From NCBI RefSeq assembly GCF_907164905.1, contig NZ_CAJRAF010000004.1:496001-560000 (forward strand): 64,000 nucleotides of DNA. Direction: 5' to 3'. The translations under genes were made by a program, and so were the position numbers. Of the stretch, positions 41,770 through 51,378 are shown in pieces (position 1 is the first letter of the stretch; every line of letters starts with the position of its first letter). The stretch comes from Dyadobacter sp. CECT 9275. Lineage in GTDB: Bacteria; Bacteroidota; Bacteroidia; Cytophagales; Spirosomataceae. The notes below the pieces were generated by a model. That model did not search any database, was not told the origin of the DNA, and saw only the letters and a list, made by a program, of their open reading frames with translations.

Positions 41770-43056
41770 TTACCTGGCGTTTTCCGAATCCCATGTTTCA
41801 GCACTAAGGCCGTTAAGATCCCACACAATTTTGCCGGCCCGGATCGTCAGCTCTGCCTCCAGTTTCTTGTCTCCTTTTAGTTTCAGCTTTCTGACATCAA
41901 GATAACCGAAGTCCCCCTTTCTGAGATTGAAAACCGCCACATCCGCCTCTGTTCCAACACTGAGGCTCCCAAGTTCCGGACGCCTGATCACCTGTGCGGG
42001 GCTCCATGTAGCCCGCAAGATGACGTCATACAAGGACATTCCCATATTCAGGAACTTTGATAAGACATTATCTAACCCCTTCATACCCCCATTCATACTA
42101 TCAGTATGTAAGTCGGTACTGATCACGTTGGGTTTAAAACCTTGCTGAAACGCGGGAACGGCCTGTCTCCATGAAAAAGCACCTCCACCATGCCCTACAT
42201 CAAAAATCAGCCCTTGCTTCTGTACCTCAAACACAAACGGTTTGACCTTTCCGCTTTCATCCACTATCGTTTCCCGGTTGGCAGGCCCGTATGAAAAAGT
42301 ATGCGTAAAAATATCCCCCGGACGCAGGTATTGTTTAAACAGCTTTTCGATTGAAAGCGGCGGCTGGTGCTCTCCGAAATCTACCATAACAGGTACATCA
42401 GCCAGTTTTCCGGCCTCCACAGCACGCTCCACCTGGCGGTAATCTCCCCAAAAATGCGCAGCTTTAATCCCTACGATGTATGTGGGAAACAGTTTCATGA
42501 TCATGTTGGCAGTCATTTCGGGATTCATATCTGAGACATCCTGCTCTTCAAAACGGCTGGCCATGCCGGTTCCTACGATATTCAGCAGCGCCAGTACCCG
42601 TGTTTGTGAGCGGTCAATGGTTTGTATTTTAAACTTGCGAAAGTTTCTCCATCCCGAAGATCCGGCATCCACCACGGTAGTTACACCTGTGCGGAAAGTG
42701 AAACCATCCGGCGGCAAACTAGTGAAACCGTCTGCGATATAGGCGTCCGGATTGGTACCGTTAAAAATATGGGCATGCATGTCTATCAGGCCCGGGGTCA
42801 CGAAGTATCCTTTTACATCCACCACTTTCCTGGCACTCCCGGCCGGAATGTTAACCGCAACACGTAAAATTTTCCCTCCCGCAATGGCCACATCCATAGG
42901 GGAATCAATATTATTTTTAGGGTCAATTACGTGCCCTCCTTTCAGAAGCAGGTCTATTTCCTGTGCATGAGAAGATGGTAATAAAAAAAGGTTGCCAAAC
43001 AGAAAAAGCAAGAAAACCAGACCACCAGCCTTTCTTGGATAAGATATAAAAAGCAT
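41770..43056 (-). CDS. COG3964 amidohydrolase/deacetylase-family metallohydrolase, copy 2
   Basis: A 428-residue protein with a signal peptide (about 1-31, ending SHAQE). It is clearly homologous to copy 1 along its length (for example DLLLKGGHVIDPKN and FTFRTGVTTVVDAGSSGW). His94/His96 (IDMHAHIF), Lys198 (VGIKAAHFWG), His252 (FTHTFSY) and the Asp in STDLHTD are kept, but the strand-5 ligand differs: VMVDFGEHQPP has Gly228 where copy 1 has His226, with His230 two residues later. The paralogues may therefore differ in metal or substrate. It is the first gene of the three-gene run. Confidence 0.87.
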   Translation of the reverse strand: MLFISYPRKAGGLVFLLFLFGNLFLLPSSHAQEIDLLLKGGHVIDPKNNIDSPMDVAIAGGKILRVAVNIPAGSARKVVDVKGYFVTPGLIDMHAHIFNGTNPDAYIADGFTSLPPDGFTFRTGVTTVVDAGSSGWRNFRKFKIQTIDRSQTRVLALLNIVGTGMASRFEEQDVSDMNPEMTANMIMKLFPTYIVGIKAAHFWGDYRQVERAVEAGKLADVPVMVDFGEHQPPLSIEKLFKQYLRPGDIFTHTFSYGPANRETIVDESGKVKPFVFEVQKQGLIFDVGHGGGAFSWRQAVPAFQQGFKPNVISTDLHTDSMNGGMKGLDNVLSKFLNMGMSLYDVILRATWSPAQVIRRPELGSLSVGTEADVAVFNLRKGDFGYLDVRKLKLKGDKKLEAELTIRAGKIVWDLNGLSAETWDSENAR

Positions 43057-43252
43057 ATTATCAGGTTTAGGACAAAGGCAATATCAAAAAGATGCAACCC
43101 GGCGAGTTTTATACTCCTTTTTACAGGAAACTCAGAAGAAATATAGAAAAAATCAAGTTTGACCAATAGAATATACCCTCATTTACCAAAACATTGATAA
43201 ATAATCCGTAACCATTTATATCAGAATGTAAAACAGGCCAGCATAAAAAACA

Positions 43253-43283
43253 CCCGGTGCAGCCGGTTATCGGTTGCTCCGGG
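43253..43283 (-). terminator. Hairpin terminator of the rhamnosidase gene
   Basis: Arms 43253-43265 and 43271-43283 pair over 13 positions with one T-T mismatch and one G-T pair around a GTTAT loop. On the minus strand TGTTTTTTATGC follows, giving a good T-tract, 25 bases after the rhamnosidase stop. Confidence 0.75.
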
Positions 43284-43307
43284 AGTCCTGGTCAGGAAGC
43301 CTGATGT

Positions 43308-46082
43308 TTACAATTGTGATGTGAAAATAAAATTTCCTGAGCCTGCGTCAAAAACAGCATATCCGTCCTGGTATCTCAAAAACCGTAACCCTTTAGAGGC
43401 ATCCGTTGTGGCACCACTTTCCAGTACCTCATGTCCCTCTTTGGATGGCACCCAGATTTCCGCCCTGGTATTTGCTGGGATACTTGCCTTAAAGATAAAA
43501 CGCCCGTTTTCTATTTTCCAGTCGCTGGAAATAATGCCGCGAACAGATTGGTAGGATCCCTTTGCAAATGTGAGATCGCCGGTGGGCTGTGGTTTAAGTT
43601 TTATTTTTTCAAAACCCGCAGAAACAGCATTGATACCTAAAAGGGAACGGTAAAACCACTCTACGAAAGAGCCGAACATCGGGTGGTTCTGAGAATAAAT
43701 ATTGTCGGAATAGGCCCAGGTTTCCCAGATCGTGGTAGCGCCTTTGTCGACCATATACCCCCAGCCCGGAAACTCCCGCTGGTTCATGACCAGATAGACA
43801 AGGTCGTTACGGTTTTGATCACTGAGTACATTAAACAACATTTTGGTCGCAAAAAGGCCCGTGGAGATGTGGCCCTTGTGACGTGCAATTTCGGATTCCA
43901 ATTGCTTCATTACCGCATTCTTTTGTGCCTCCGGTGCCAGACTGTAATATAACCCGAAAATCTGCGCCGACTGGGTACCGTTGTCAAACCTTCCCGAATT
44001 ACCCACCAGATATTTTTCTAAAATAGCACCTTTAATAGTACCAGCCAGTTTCCCATACGCAACTGAATCCTCCTTTTTGTCTATAATACCGGCGAATTCC
44101 GATAAAAGTTTAACATGGTGGTAATAAAAACAGGAAGCTGTAAATGCTTCGGGCTTGGTATCCAGCGCCTCATGATCGCTGATATCTCTGTAAAAAAAAT
44201 TTTCCGATGCCTGGGTACGGAGATAGTCTACCTGTTTTTTGAATGTTTCATAATTGTTTTCAATGATCCGTTTATCGCCATAAAAATCGTAAAGTTGCTT
44301 TTGAAGAAACGAAAAAGCAAGCTGCCAGCCCAGCGGCCCCGAACCGCTGTCTTTGGGGCCACGATCGGCTATACCAATGTATGGCGCCGTTTCTGTGATA
44401 CCACCTTCCTTCCGCTGGTCATTTGCAAAATCGGCAACGGCCTTTACATAAAAATTGGCCATATCAAAACTGTAAATAAACGATTCAGCCGTACCGACGA
44501 TATCTCCCCCGTAACCCAGTTTTTCTCTGGCAGGACAGTCTGACTGCACACTAAAAACGTTACTCAGGAATGTCCACCGGGCCATATCAAGCAGTTTATT
44601 AAACAAAGTACTCGAGCTTTCAAAATTTCCGTTCTGAGGCAGATCTGCATTCAGACGCAGTCCTTCAATGTCATTAAGCCCGGGGGTACCTTCCCAGCCG
44701 GTTACCTCCACATACCTGAAGCCATGGAATGTAAACCGTGGTGCCCACACTTCCCTTCCTTCACCTTTCAGCGTATAATTGTCTTCCTGCCAGGCGATCT
44801 GCGGAGCACCCGGCCCTCCCCTTCCCGATTTTATTTGTCCGGTGACCGTGGTCATCACATTGAGCGAACCATCTTTCAGGATGTCTTCGCCATATCTCAA
44901 TTTAATAAGGTTTCCCGCTTTTCCTGACACGCTGATCCGGGCAACACCGGCGAAATTCTGCCCCATATCAAATACAAAAACACCGGGCCGCACTTCCCTT
45001 ACGCTGACCGGCTTTACTACTTTGGTTACCCTGATGGGTGGCTGCATCTGTACGGTCAGCCGGCCCGATGGTCCATTTGTTACGGAAGCATTTTTCCAGC
45101 CCGAAACTGTTTTATCCGAAGCCCAGCCTTTTTTCTCCAGGCGGGCGTCGTAATGTTCACCCAGGTACACACTATTGCGTACCACCGGTCCCGGCGCAGT
45201 TTGCCAACTTTCGTCGGTCAGTATCTTTTCCGTGGAACCATCCGCGTATTCCAGCCGGATCTCAGCCTTTACGGCCGGCCGACCCGTCTGTTGAGCATTA
45301 CGGATATTGAAAGTTCCAAAAAGACGAAGAGGTAACGGATTATAAAATCCGTTACCTACCATAACACCCGCAACATTGGTACCCGGCCTAAGCAGGGCTG
45401 TAACGTCATAAACACAATATAAAACCTGTTTTTCGTAAGATGTCCAACCCGGATCCAGCACATGGTCTCCCACTTTACGGCCGTTCAGATAGGCTTCATA
45501 GTAACCCACCCCGGCGATGTATAACCTCGCAGCAGTTAATTTTTTTCGGGTATCAAATGATTTCCGGAACAAAGGCATGGGGTCATTTTTGTAAAAATCC
45601 TCATCCTTTTCAAATTGTTTGCTGCCGTCGCCAATCCATTGCGCAGTCCAATCCTCTGGCTGGAGCATGGCTGTTTCAAACCACGCAATTTTACTCCATT
45701 CGGACGGCTGGCCGTTTGTATCATAACTCCTTACCCGCCAGTAGTACCTTTTGAAAGCGCTCAGTGCTTTTCCGTTATACTCAACGTGCAGGTTTTGATC
45801 CGAAGACACTTTGCCCGTTTGCCAGACGTTTCCTTTAAGGCCTGCAATATCTTTTTGATTATCACTGACCAGTACCTCATAAGCGGTCTGCCGCTGATTC
45901 CGCAGCACCGATTCCAGCGTCCAGCTTAACCTGGGTTTCCGGATATCAATCCCCAGCGGATTTTCCATGTATTCGCAAGTCAGCCTGCCCGTTAGCAGAG
46001 CCGGTACAGCATAGGACTGCGTTGAAAAAATTGTAAAAAAAACACCAAACAGATACCAGGTAAAACTCTTGGAACACTTCAT
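43308..46082 (-). CDS. GH78 alpha-L-rhamnosidase, exported
   Basis: A 924-residue protein with a signal peptide (about 1-25, ending SYAVP). LTCEYMENPLGIDIRKPRLSW is the standard opening of the bacterial rhamnosidase N-terminal beta domains, then VMVGNGFYNPLPLRLFG lies in the second. The (alpha/alpha)6 catalytic domain contains SDCPAREKLGYGGD with the general-acid Glu near 519, and TTIWETW with the second acid near 786; the late EWFYRSLLGINAVSAGFEKI marks the C-terminal beta domain. It releases L-rhamnose from plant glycosides or polysaccharides, probably in the periplasm. No sus-like pair or regulator is adjacent. Confidence 0.92.
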   Translation of the reverse strand: MKCSKSFTWYLFGVFFTIFSTQSYAVPALLTGRLTCEYMENPLGIDIRKPRLSWTLESVLRNQRQTAYEVLVSDNQKDIAGLKGNVWQTGKVSSDQNLHVEYNGKALSAFKRYYWRVRSYDTNGQPSEWSKIAWFETAMLQPEDWTAQWIGDGSKQFEKDEDFYKNDPMPLFRKSFDTRKKLTAARLYIAGVGYYEAYLNGRKVGDHVLDPGWTSYEKQVLYCVYDVTALLRPGTNVAGVMVGNGFYNPLPLRLFGTFNIRNAQQTGRPAVKAEIRLEYADGSTEKILTDESWQTAPGPVVRNSVYLGEHYDARLEKKGWASDKTVSGWKNASVTNGPSGRLTVQMQPPIRVTKVVKPVSVREVRPGVFVFDMGQNFAGVARISVSGKAGNLIKLRYGEDILKDGSLNVMTTVTGQIKSGRGGPGAPQIAWQEDNYTLKGEGREVWAPRFTFHGFRYVEVTGWEGTPGLNDIEGLRLNADLPQNGNFESSSTLFNKLLDMARWTFLSNVFSVQSDCPAREKLGYGGDIVGTAESFIYSFDMANFYVKAVADFANDQRKEGGITETAPYIGIADRGPKDSGSGPLGWQLAFSFLQKQLYDFYGDKRIIENNYETFKKQVDYLRTQASENFFYRDISDHEALDTKPEAFTASCFYYHHVKLLSEFAGIIDKKEDSVAYGKLAGTIKGAILEKYLVGNSGRFDNGTQSAQIFGLYYSLAPEAQKNAVMKQLESEIARHKGHISTGLFATKMLFNVLSDQNRNDLVYLVMNQREFPGWGYMVDKGATTIWETWAYSDNIYSQNHPMFGSFVEWFYRSLLGINAVSAGFEKIKLKPQPTGDLTFAKGSYQSVRGIISSDWKIENGRFIFKASIPANTRAEIWVPSKEGHEVLESGATTDASKGLRFLRYQDGYAVFDAGSGNFIFTSQL

Positions 46083-46104
46083 AAAATACAGATTTTTAAC
46101 AGAA

Positions 46105-46130
46105 TTTTTACGTTCACAAGTACGTAAAAA
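46105..46130. promoter_or_regulatory. Inverted repeat before the rhamnosidase gene, operator candidate
   Basis: TTTTTACGT (46105-46113) and ACGTAAAAA (46122-46130) form a perfect 9-bp inverted repeat with an 8-base spacer, 22 bases before the GH78 start. On neither strand is a promoter box obvious beside it. It looks like a regulator site, and binding there would control the enzyme gene. Confidence 0.45.
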
Positions 46131-46275
46131 AAGCTGAGAAGGGCTAATTGAAGCCCTTCTGCTATTGATAACCCGGATTTTGCGCGAGACCCAACCGTTT
46201 TCCGGCCTTATTGAGGTAAGGAAAGCTTCTGAAACATTTTCAGTTTTGTTTATGCTGAACAGGAAGCCGATTATT

Positions 46276-46283
46276 TAAATTTG
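46276..46283 (+). promoter_or_regulatory. -7 box of the Crp-family gene
   Basis: TAAATTTG, a full match to TAnnTTTG, ends four bases before the ATG at 46288, so the transcript would be near leaderless. A TTTG at 46245-46248 is 27 bases upstream, longer than usual, so the -33 part is doubtful. Confidence 0.4.
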
Positions 46284-46287
46284 CCAA

Positions 46288-46863
46288 ATGCATGAGCAAT
46301 TATTTAAACTTATTTCCCGAACCGTGATACTGTCCGATACGGATCGTGCATTGTGCGAGCAATATTTTGAACCTGTTGTTTTCCCTAAAAACCGGGTGAT
46401 TGAGGAAGAGAGCAAAATCCCTGGTTACCTTTATTTTGTGGTTTCAGGTTTTGTACGGTTATTTCACTACAACGATAACGGTGATGAGGTCACAACACAT
46501 ATCAATTGCCCGCCGGGCTTCATCACGTCGTATCCGAATTTTATTAACCAGACAAAGTCAGGTGAGAATTTAGAATGCCTTACCGCATGTGAACTACTGC
46601 GCATTACAAAGACAAATCTGGATTTATTAACCCAAAACAGTACTGTTTTCAAAGATTTCAGCATTTCAGTTTTCCAGCAATCATTAACCTATAACGAAAA
46701 TCGATCGAAAGAACTGGCAACCCTGTCCGCCGAACAACGCTACCTGAAATTAATAAACGACTACCCTCAGATCATCCACCATGTCCCGCTTCAATACATC
46801 GCTTCTTTTTTAGGCATGAATGCCAAAAGCCTCAGCCGGATACGCAAGGCGATCATTAAGTAA
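46288..46863 (+). CDS. Crp/Fnr-family transcriptional regulator
   Basis: A 191-residue protein. The N-terminal cNMP-type beta-roll runs to about 115 (VVFPKNRVIEEESKIPGYLY, FVVSGFVRLFHYNDNGDEVT), followed by the dimer helix and a C-terminal HTH, SFLGMNAKSLSRIRK. The phosphate-binding Arg of true CRP (RSxLA) is not visible and the HTH is the short form common in Bacteroidota Crp-like proteins, so cAMP binding is doubtful. It precedes the epimerase gene on the same strand, 64 bases away; it may control that gene. Confidence 0.87.
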   Translation: MHEQLFKLISRTVILSDTDRALCEQYFEPVVFPKNRVIEEESKIPGYLYFVVSGFVRLFHYNDNGDEVTTHINCPPGFITSYPNFINQTKSGENLECLTACELLRITKTNLDLLTQNSTVFKDFSISVFQQSLTYNENRSKELATLSAEQRYLKLINDYPQIIHHVPLQYIASFLGMNAKSLSRIRKAIIK

Positions 46864-46927
46864 CATTTGCGAAGTGGTCTTAAAAAGCAGATACTGAATT
46901 TTGTGTCATCATTTTAAACAAAAAATT

Positions 46928-47944
46928 ATGGCACAGAAAAATTTGGCTTTGGTAACCGGTGCAAACGGGCATTTGGGCAACAACCTGGTGAGACTGCTGA
47001 TCAAAAAAGGCATTCCGGTGCGGGCGGCGGCTCGTAACATCAAAAACACGTCACCATTTGCGGAACTGAACTGTGAAGTGGTAGAGGCCGATATTACCGA
47101 CAAAACATCAATGGTGAATGCACTGCGGGGCGTGGAGACTTTTTATGCCGTGGGCGCAGCGTTCAAACTTTGGGCGAAAGACCCGAAAAAAGAGATCTAT
47201 GATGTCAATCTGGACGGAACCAGAATTCAGATGGAGGCGGCCGCAGAAGCGGGTGTGAAACGCATTGTGTATGTGAGTTCAATAGCCGCTCTTGATTATT
47301 CCAAACTTCCCGCTAAAGAAAGCAATGGTTATAATCCCGACCGCCGGGATATGTATTACAATTCAAAAAATGATGGCGAAAAGCTGGCATTTGAACTGGC
47401 AAAAAAGTACAACATCGAACTGGTAGCCGTATTGCCCGCAGCAATGATCGGTGGAGAGGCATTCGCGCCGCTCAGCGTTTCCTATAACATTATTAACTTG
47501 ATTTTAAAAAAGGAAATCCCGGTTGAAACCAACATCACGTTAAACTGGATCGATGTGAAAGATGTGGCAGAAGGTTGTTATTTAGCAGCCACCAAAGGCA
47601 GGGATGGTGAACGTTATATTCTGGCAAATGAAAAATGCATGTCTATAAGACAAACTACCCAAATGGCCCAGGACCTTTTTCCTGAGCTCAAGATCAAACT
47701 GCCCTCCCCGGTGCCCAAACCAATTTTGTTCGCCATGGCCTGGCTGATGGAAATAGCCAGCAAAATTAGCGGCAAAGCACCGCTGCTGACCACTAAAGAT
47801 ATTTCTATGTTTTCCGGACTTCAGCAAAACTTTGATATTTCCAAAGCCAGGACAGCATTAGGGTTTAATCCTAAAAGTTCAGCACAGGCTGTGAAAGAAG
47901 CCATGGAGTATCTGCGTAAAAATACAACCAGGTTTGGCTCATGA
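46928..47944 (+). CDS. NAD-dependent epimerase/dehydratase (extended SDR)
   Basis: A 338-residue protein from the ATG that gives MAQKNLALVTGANGHLGNNL; the nine residues upstream add nothing. TGANGHLG is the NAD(P) motif, IVYVSSIAALDYS the catalytic Ser region, and YYNSKNDGEKLAFE the Y-x3-K pair (Tyr with Lys). The subgroup resembles dihydroflavonol reductase/hydroxysteroid dehydrogenase-like SDRs. The substrate is unknown. It is just downstream of the Crp-family gene. Confidence 0.88.
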   Translation: MAQKNLALVTGANGHLGNNLVRLLIKKGIPVRAAARNIKNTSPFAELNCEVVEADITDKTSMVNALRGVETFYAVGAAFKLWAKDPKKEIYDVNLDGTRIQMEAAAEAGVKRIVYVSSIAALDYSKLPAKESNGYNPDRRDMYYNSKNDGEKLAFELAKKYNIELVAVLPAAMIGGEAFAPLSVSYNIINLILKKEIPVETNITLNWIDVKDVAEGCYLAATKGRDGERYILANEKCMSIRQTTQMAQDLFPELKIKLPSPVPKPILFAMAWLMEIASKISGKAPLLTTKDISMFSGLQQNFDISKARTALGFNPKSSAQAVKEAMEYLRKNTTRFGS

Positions 47945-48120
47945 GCAAGCGAGTATTTAACCATGGCACCGCAAGGAAGTATGGTACTGTCCCTAGTTCT
48001 TTAGCTAAATTTGTATAGGACAACCTGTTCATGCCTATCAAATCCGGCATTACTGGGCCCGATGATTCAGGCAATTCTGTTGTTAATCATTACTTTTGGA
48101 AGATAAAAAATCAAACCTGT

Positions 48121-48468
48121 ATGGAAGCAAAGCAATTCGCCGAAAATTGGATTAAATCCTGGAATTCTCATAATATGGAGGATATTCTAAGTCATTATTC
48201 CGATGACATAGAAATTACTACCCCAATGATTCAAATGGCTCTGGGCTCAGGAAATGGTACGCTCAAAGGCAAAGAAGCGGTGGCCGACTATTGGAAGAAA
48301 GCGATGACAAAAATACCTGACCTGCATTTTGAGCTTTATGAGGTCACGGAGGGTATCGGCTCCGTAGCACTCTACTACAAATCTGTATTGAACAAAAAAG
48401 CTATTGAAGTGATGTTTTTTAATGATGCGGGCAAAGTCAATAAAATGTTTGCTTATTACACCAATTAA
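48121..48468 (+). CDS. SnoaL/NTF2-like small protein
   Basis: A 115-residue protein from ATG 48121 (KQFAENWIKSWNSHNMEDIL, SHYSDDIEITTPMIQMALGS, and KGKEAVADYWKKAM later), the start of a cone-shaped NTF2/SnoaL fold. The longer frame from 48031 adds 30 residues without family sequence. Such proteins are cyclases, isomerases or ligand-binding proteins; no catalytic residue can be picked. It stands alone, 176 bases after the epimerase. Confidence 0.82.
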   Translation: MEAKQFAENWIKSWNSHNMEDILSHYSDDIEITTPMIQMALGSGNGTLKGKEAVADYWKKAMTKIPDLHFELYEVTEGIGSVALYYKSVLNKKAIEVMFFNDAGKVNKMFAYYTN

Positions 48469-48663
48469 TAACGCATTGTGCTTATTGCAGAAGTGGATAG
48501 GGCAAATCTGTAAAGCAAATACCAGAAATCGCCGTAAGGTGGAATTATTACAGTGGTCCAAAGGGGTTCCCGCAGATCAGCGTCGTACAGGAACGTCTAC
48601 GCAGCTTTTCAGTAATAAATTCACTGACAGAAAATTTTTGAATTCGATAGCGAATGAAAACCA

Positions 48664-48687
48664 GCAGCAGGGTGCTCCCCCTGCTGC
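48664..48687 (-). terminator. Hairpin terminator of the sialidase gene
   Basis: GCAGCAGGG (48664-48672) and CCCTGCTGC (48679-48687) form a 9-bp stem with a six-base loop, nine bases past the sialidase stop. On the minus strand it is followed by TGGTTTTC, a weak T-tract. Confidence 0.55.
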
Positions 48688-48696
48688 CACGCATAT

Positions 48697-49854
48697 TTAC
48701 CATTTAACCTCTTTGTAAACGATTTGCCTGTAGTCGTCAAATTCATACAGCACACCGATTGTTTTCTTTCCAGTCTGCACAATATCCGAATACGCCGTGT
48801 AATCCGCACTACCAGGCTCCGAGCCGATCAGGATATTTTTTGCCCACGTTTTTCCTTCGTCATAACTGATGCGGAGTGTCAGATTATTCCTGTTTTTGAT
48901 GTCGGCTGCGTTCGAAAAGGCGAGGATATGTTTCCCTTTATTTTTACCAACAGTCAGAATACTTCCTTCGCAGATCGGGTCCGGCAGGTTGCTATCAAAA
49001 TACGTAGTATCCCATTTCACTCCTCCGTCCTTACTGATGGCAACAATCCTCGCCTTCACGTCGCCCTTCTGGTTTCTGGCATTCAGCATTAGCCGGTTAT
49101 CTGAAAGCTGGGCAGCTGATGCTTCGTTGGACCCCGGAATACCAATTTTGTCACTCAGCTTAAACGTTGCGCCGTGGTCGTCGGAATAAAATGCATGTGC
49201 CTGATAATCTTCGGACTCCGGGTGTGACTCCCCCGCCGAATGATTGGCCGCCACGTAGATCCGGCCGTTGTATCTGCCACCCGAAAACTGCATGGCATGT
49301 CCCGGTGTGTTGGCGTAACTCCGCCAGTCTTGCTGAAAGTTATAATCCGGATTCACCTGTGGTTGTTTCGGGCGATGCACCTGGGTCGTGATGTTTACCG
49401 GCTCAGACCAGGTGATACCGCCGTCCAGAGATGATTTATACCATACCTCACGCAGCCCCTTTCCTTTCCTTACTTCGTTTTCATGGTTATTTCCGGTGTT
49501 GTAAAAAAGAAACAGCCTGCCTTTCGGATAACGAGGATCCAGCAAATCCAGCACCGGAGCCGGGTTCCCAGCCTGCAGCTTATCATAATTTACCACAGTT
49601 TCTGCCGCGGACCAGCTTTTGCCTCCGTCTTTACTTCTTTTTAGTACGATATCAATATCCCCGAAATCTCCGCTTCCCTGCACTCTGCCTTCCGCAAATG
49701 CCAGTAATTCCCCCTGTGGTGTCCGCACAATTGCCGGTATACGAAAGCTTTTAAACCCTTCGGTACCGGAAGTAAAAACGGGGCTGGCTTCTTGTGCCCA
49801 TACACGCCCGATGAAGTAACCGAAAGCAACCAAAAAAGAGATAATGAATTTCAT
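48697..49854 (-). CDS. Exo-alpha-sialidase (GH33/BNR repeat), exported
   Basis: A 385-residue protein with a signal peptide (about 1-20, ending VWAQE). The FRIP motif (SFRIPAIVRTPQG) supplies the arginine of the sialidase triad, and Asp-box repeats are visible: SKDGGKSWSAA, SLDGGITWSE, YSDDHGATFKL, SKDGGVKWD and SYDEGKTWAKN. The six-bladed propeller cleaves terminal sialic acids or related nonulosonates; the same fold can act on other acid sugars. It has no carbohydrate-binding module and lies alone. Confidence 0.92.
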   Translation of the reverse strand: MKFIISFLVAFGYFIGRVWAQEASPVFTSGTEGFKSFRIPAIVRTPQGELLAFAEGRVQGSGDFGDIDIVLKRSKDGGKSWSAAETVVNYDKLQAGNPAPVLDLLDPRYPKGRLFLFYNTGNNHENEVRKGKGLREVWYKSSLDGGITWSEPVNITTQVHRPKQPQVNPDYNFQQDWRSYANTPGHAMQFSGGRYNGRIYVAANHSAGESHPESEDYQAHAFYSDDHGATFKLSDKIGIPGSNEASAAQLSDNRLMLNARNQKGDVKARIVAISKDGGVKWDTTYFDSNLPDPICEGSILTVGKNKGKHILAFSNAADIKNRNNLTLRISYDEGKTWAKNILIGSEPGSADYTAYSDIVQTGKKTIGVLYEFDDYRQIVYKEVKW

Positions 49855-50025
49855 AAAGCACTATTTTAAGCATCAAACCTTTAAACAGATACCGGCCTTT
49901 ATCGGGAAATTTAGTACTGCCGGATTAAGCCCTCAATATAAGCAGTAAACTGTTAGGAGTTTCGATGTTATCACTTTGAAATATGAAATCGACGCTACCA
50001 GCGTCCATCCCCGCCCAATCCTACT

Positions 50026-51378
50026 TTATTTGATTTTAAAAAGATCCATGGCATTGTCATGAAGCAGGCGCCTGGCGATTGCGAGGGATTCTGACTCGGT
50101 GAGATACCCCGCTTTCACCTTTTCCGTCAATACTTTTGACACAATGGCTCTGGCCATGAGCGAATGTCCGTAGGCAGTCTCCACGTTGTGATAGTCACCG
50201 CCAAATGCCATGATCTTGTTGGAGGGTACCGTTTCCAGCCATTCATGCAGATACCGTTCGCTGTAAGACGGCGAGATAACCGCCGACCAGCACATATCAA
50301 TGTAAACATTCCTGAAACTTTTGGCTTGGGTCGACAAAATACCTCCATAGGGAAAACCGGCATGGAACAGCACAAATTTAACGTCCCGATACTCCAGAAA
50401 TAAATTTGCCATGTGCGCAGGATTCGCATTGTCAATGATATTTCCGTCACCGGACTGCAACCCGGTATGAAACTGGAAAGGAATGTCATATTTGCCTGCC
50501 AGCTGAATGATCTGATGCATGACATAATCCTGAAAGGGTTTTATATCCTTGAATTCGAATATCTTATCGTTTGGGCTATTCATCAGCATCCGAAAAACGC
50601 TGTCGGCCACGGGCTTGGGAACACGCTCATATTTTAAGGGCCGGTGGTATGCCAGTGCCGATTTCACCCCGATCATTCCTCTTCCCATCGCCTCCTGGAA
50701 CGATTTCCCCAGCATGTCTACATAGGAATCGAGGGTAGTTACTTCTGTGCTGTACTTACCTCCCAGCGCGGTAACTTCCTCTTTGGAATGAATTCTGATA
50801 AACTGATCGAATTTTTCAACATACCTGAACCGTGAATCTTTGGAACGTCCACTGCCCACATCCTGTATCACATACTTAATTTTTGCTCTCTCACCCAGCA
50901 CATAATCGTACCACTTTCCATTGTATGAGCTTTTAAGTTTTTCAGAAAGCAGTACCACCGTATCGTCGTTGAGGTCTTTGATACCAAACAGTCTGTCAAT
51001 CGTCAGCAGCACCACCCGGTTATAGGCAGTATTCTTGGATAACTCCCAGTAGGGTTTGATTATTTTCCACTTGTCTGCAACCGAGTACCTGTCAGTAAGC
51101 AGCTCGTTAAATTGCGCCTTTCCCATCCCTGCTGATTTGATATCATCATCGGAATAAAGCGCCAGCAAAAGCATGAAATCGACGGACTTTTTGGGATCAG
51201 CAATAAATTCATTCCCAAAATGTTCATGCGTATCAATCAATTCTAACTGATCAACAAATCTCTTAATACGTGTTTCAAAACCTGCTTCGGGGGGCTGTCG
51301 AAGTACTATCTGGGAGAATAAATGGCTAACGGGAACAAGGAATAAAAAGGTATTTAGGAATAAAGATAAACGTTTCAT
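50026..51378 (-). CDS. Amidohydrolase_2-type metal-dependent hydrolase, exported
   Basis: A 450-residue protein with a signal peptide (about 1-22, ending SHLFSQ). IDTHEHFGNEFIADP gives the HxH metal pair, PFQFHTGLQSGDGNI a further His, VKFVLFHAGFPYGG another, and IMAFGGDYHNVE the acid end of the TIM barrel. The set resembles the amidohydrolase_2 and uronate-isomerase-like families (decarboxylases, lactonases, glucuronate isomerase relatives). The substrate is not evident. It is a single gene bordered by a 627-base AT-rich spacer. Confidence 0.85.
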   Translation of the reverse strand: MKRLSLFLNTFLFLVPVSHLFSQIVLRQPPEAGFETRIKRFVDQLELIDTHEHFGNEFIADPKKSVDFMLLLALYSDDDIKSAGMGKAQFNELLTDRYSVADKWKIIKPYWELSKNTAYNRVVLLTIDRLFGIKDLNDDTVVLLSEKLKSSYNGKWYDYVLGERAKIKYVIQDVGSGRSKDSRFRYVEKFDQFIRIHSKEEVTALGGKYSTEVTTLDSYVDMLGKSFQEAMGRGMIGVKSALAYHRPLKYERVPKPVADSVFRMLMNSPNDKIFEFKDIKPFQDYVMHQIIQLAGKYDIPFQFHTGLQSGDGNIIDNANPAHMANLFLEYRDVKFVLFHAGFPYGGILSTQAKSFRNVYIDMCWSAVISPSYSERYLHEWLETVPSNKIMAFGGDYHNVETAYGHSLMARAIVSKVLTEKVKAGYLTESESLAIARRLLHDNAMDLFKIK

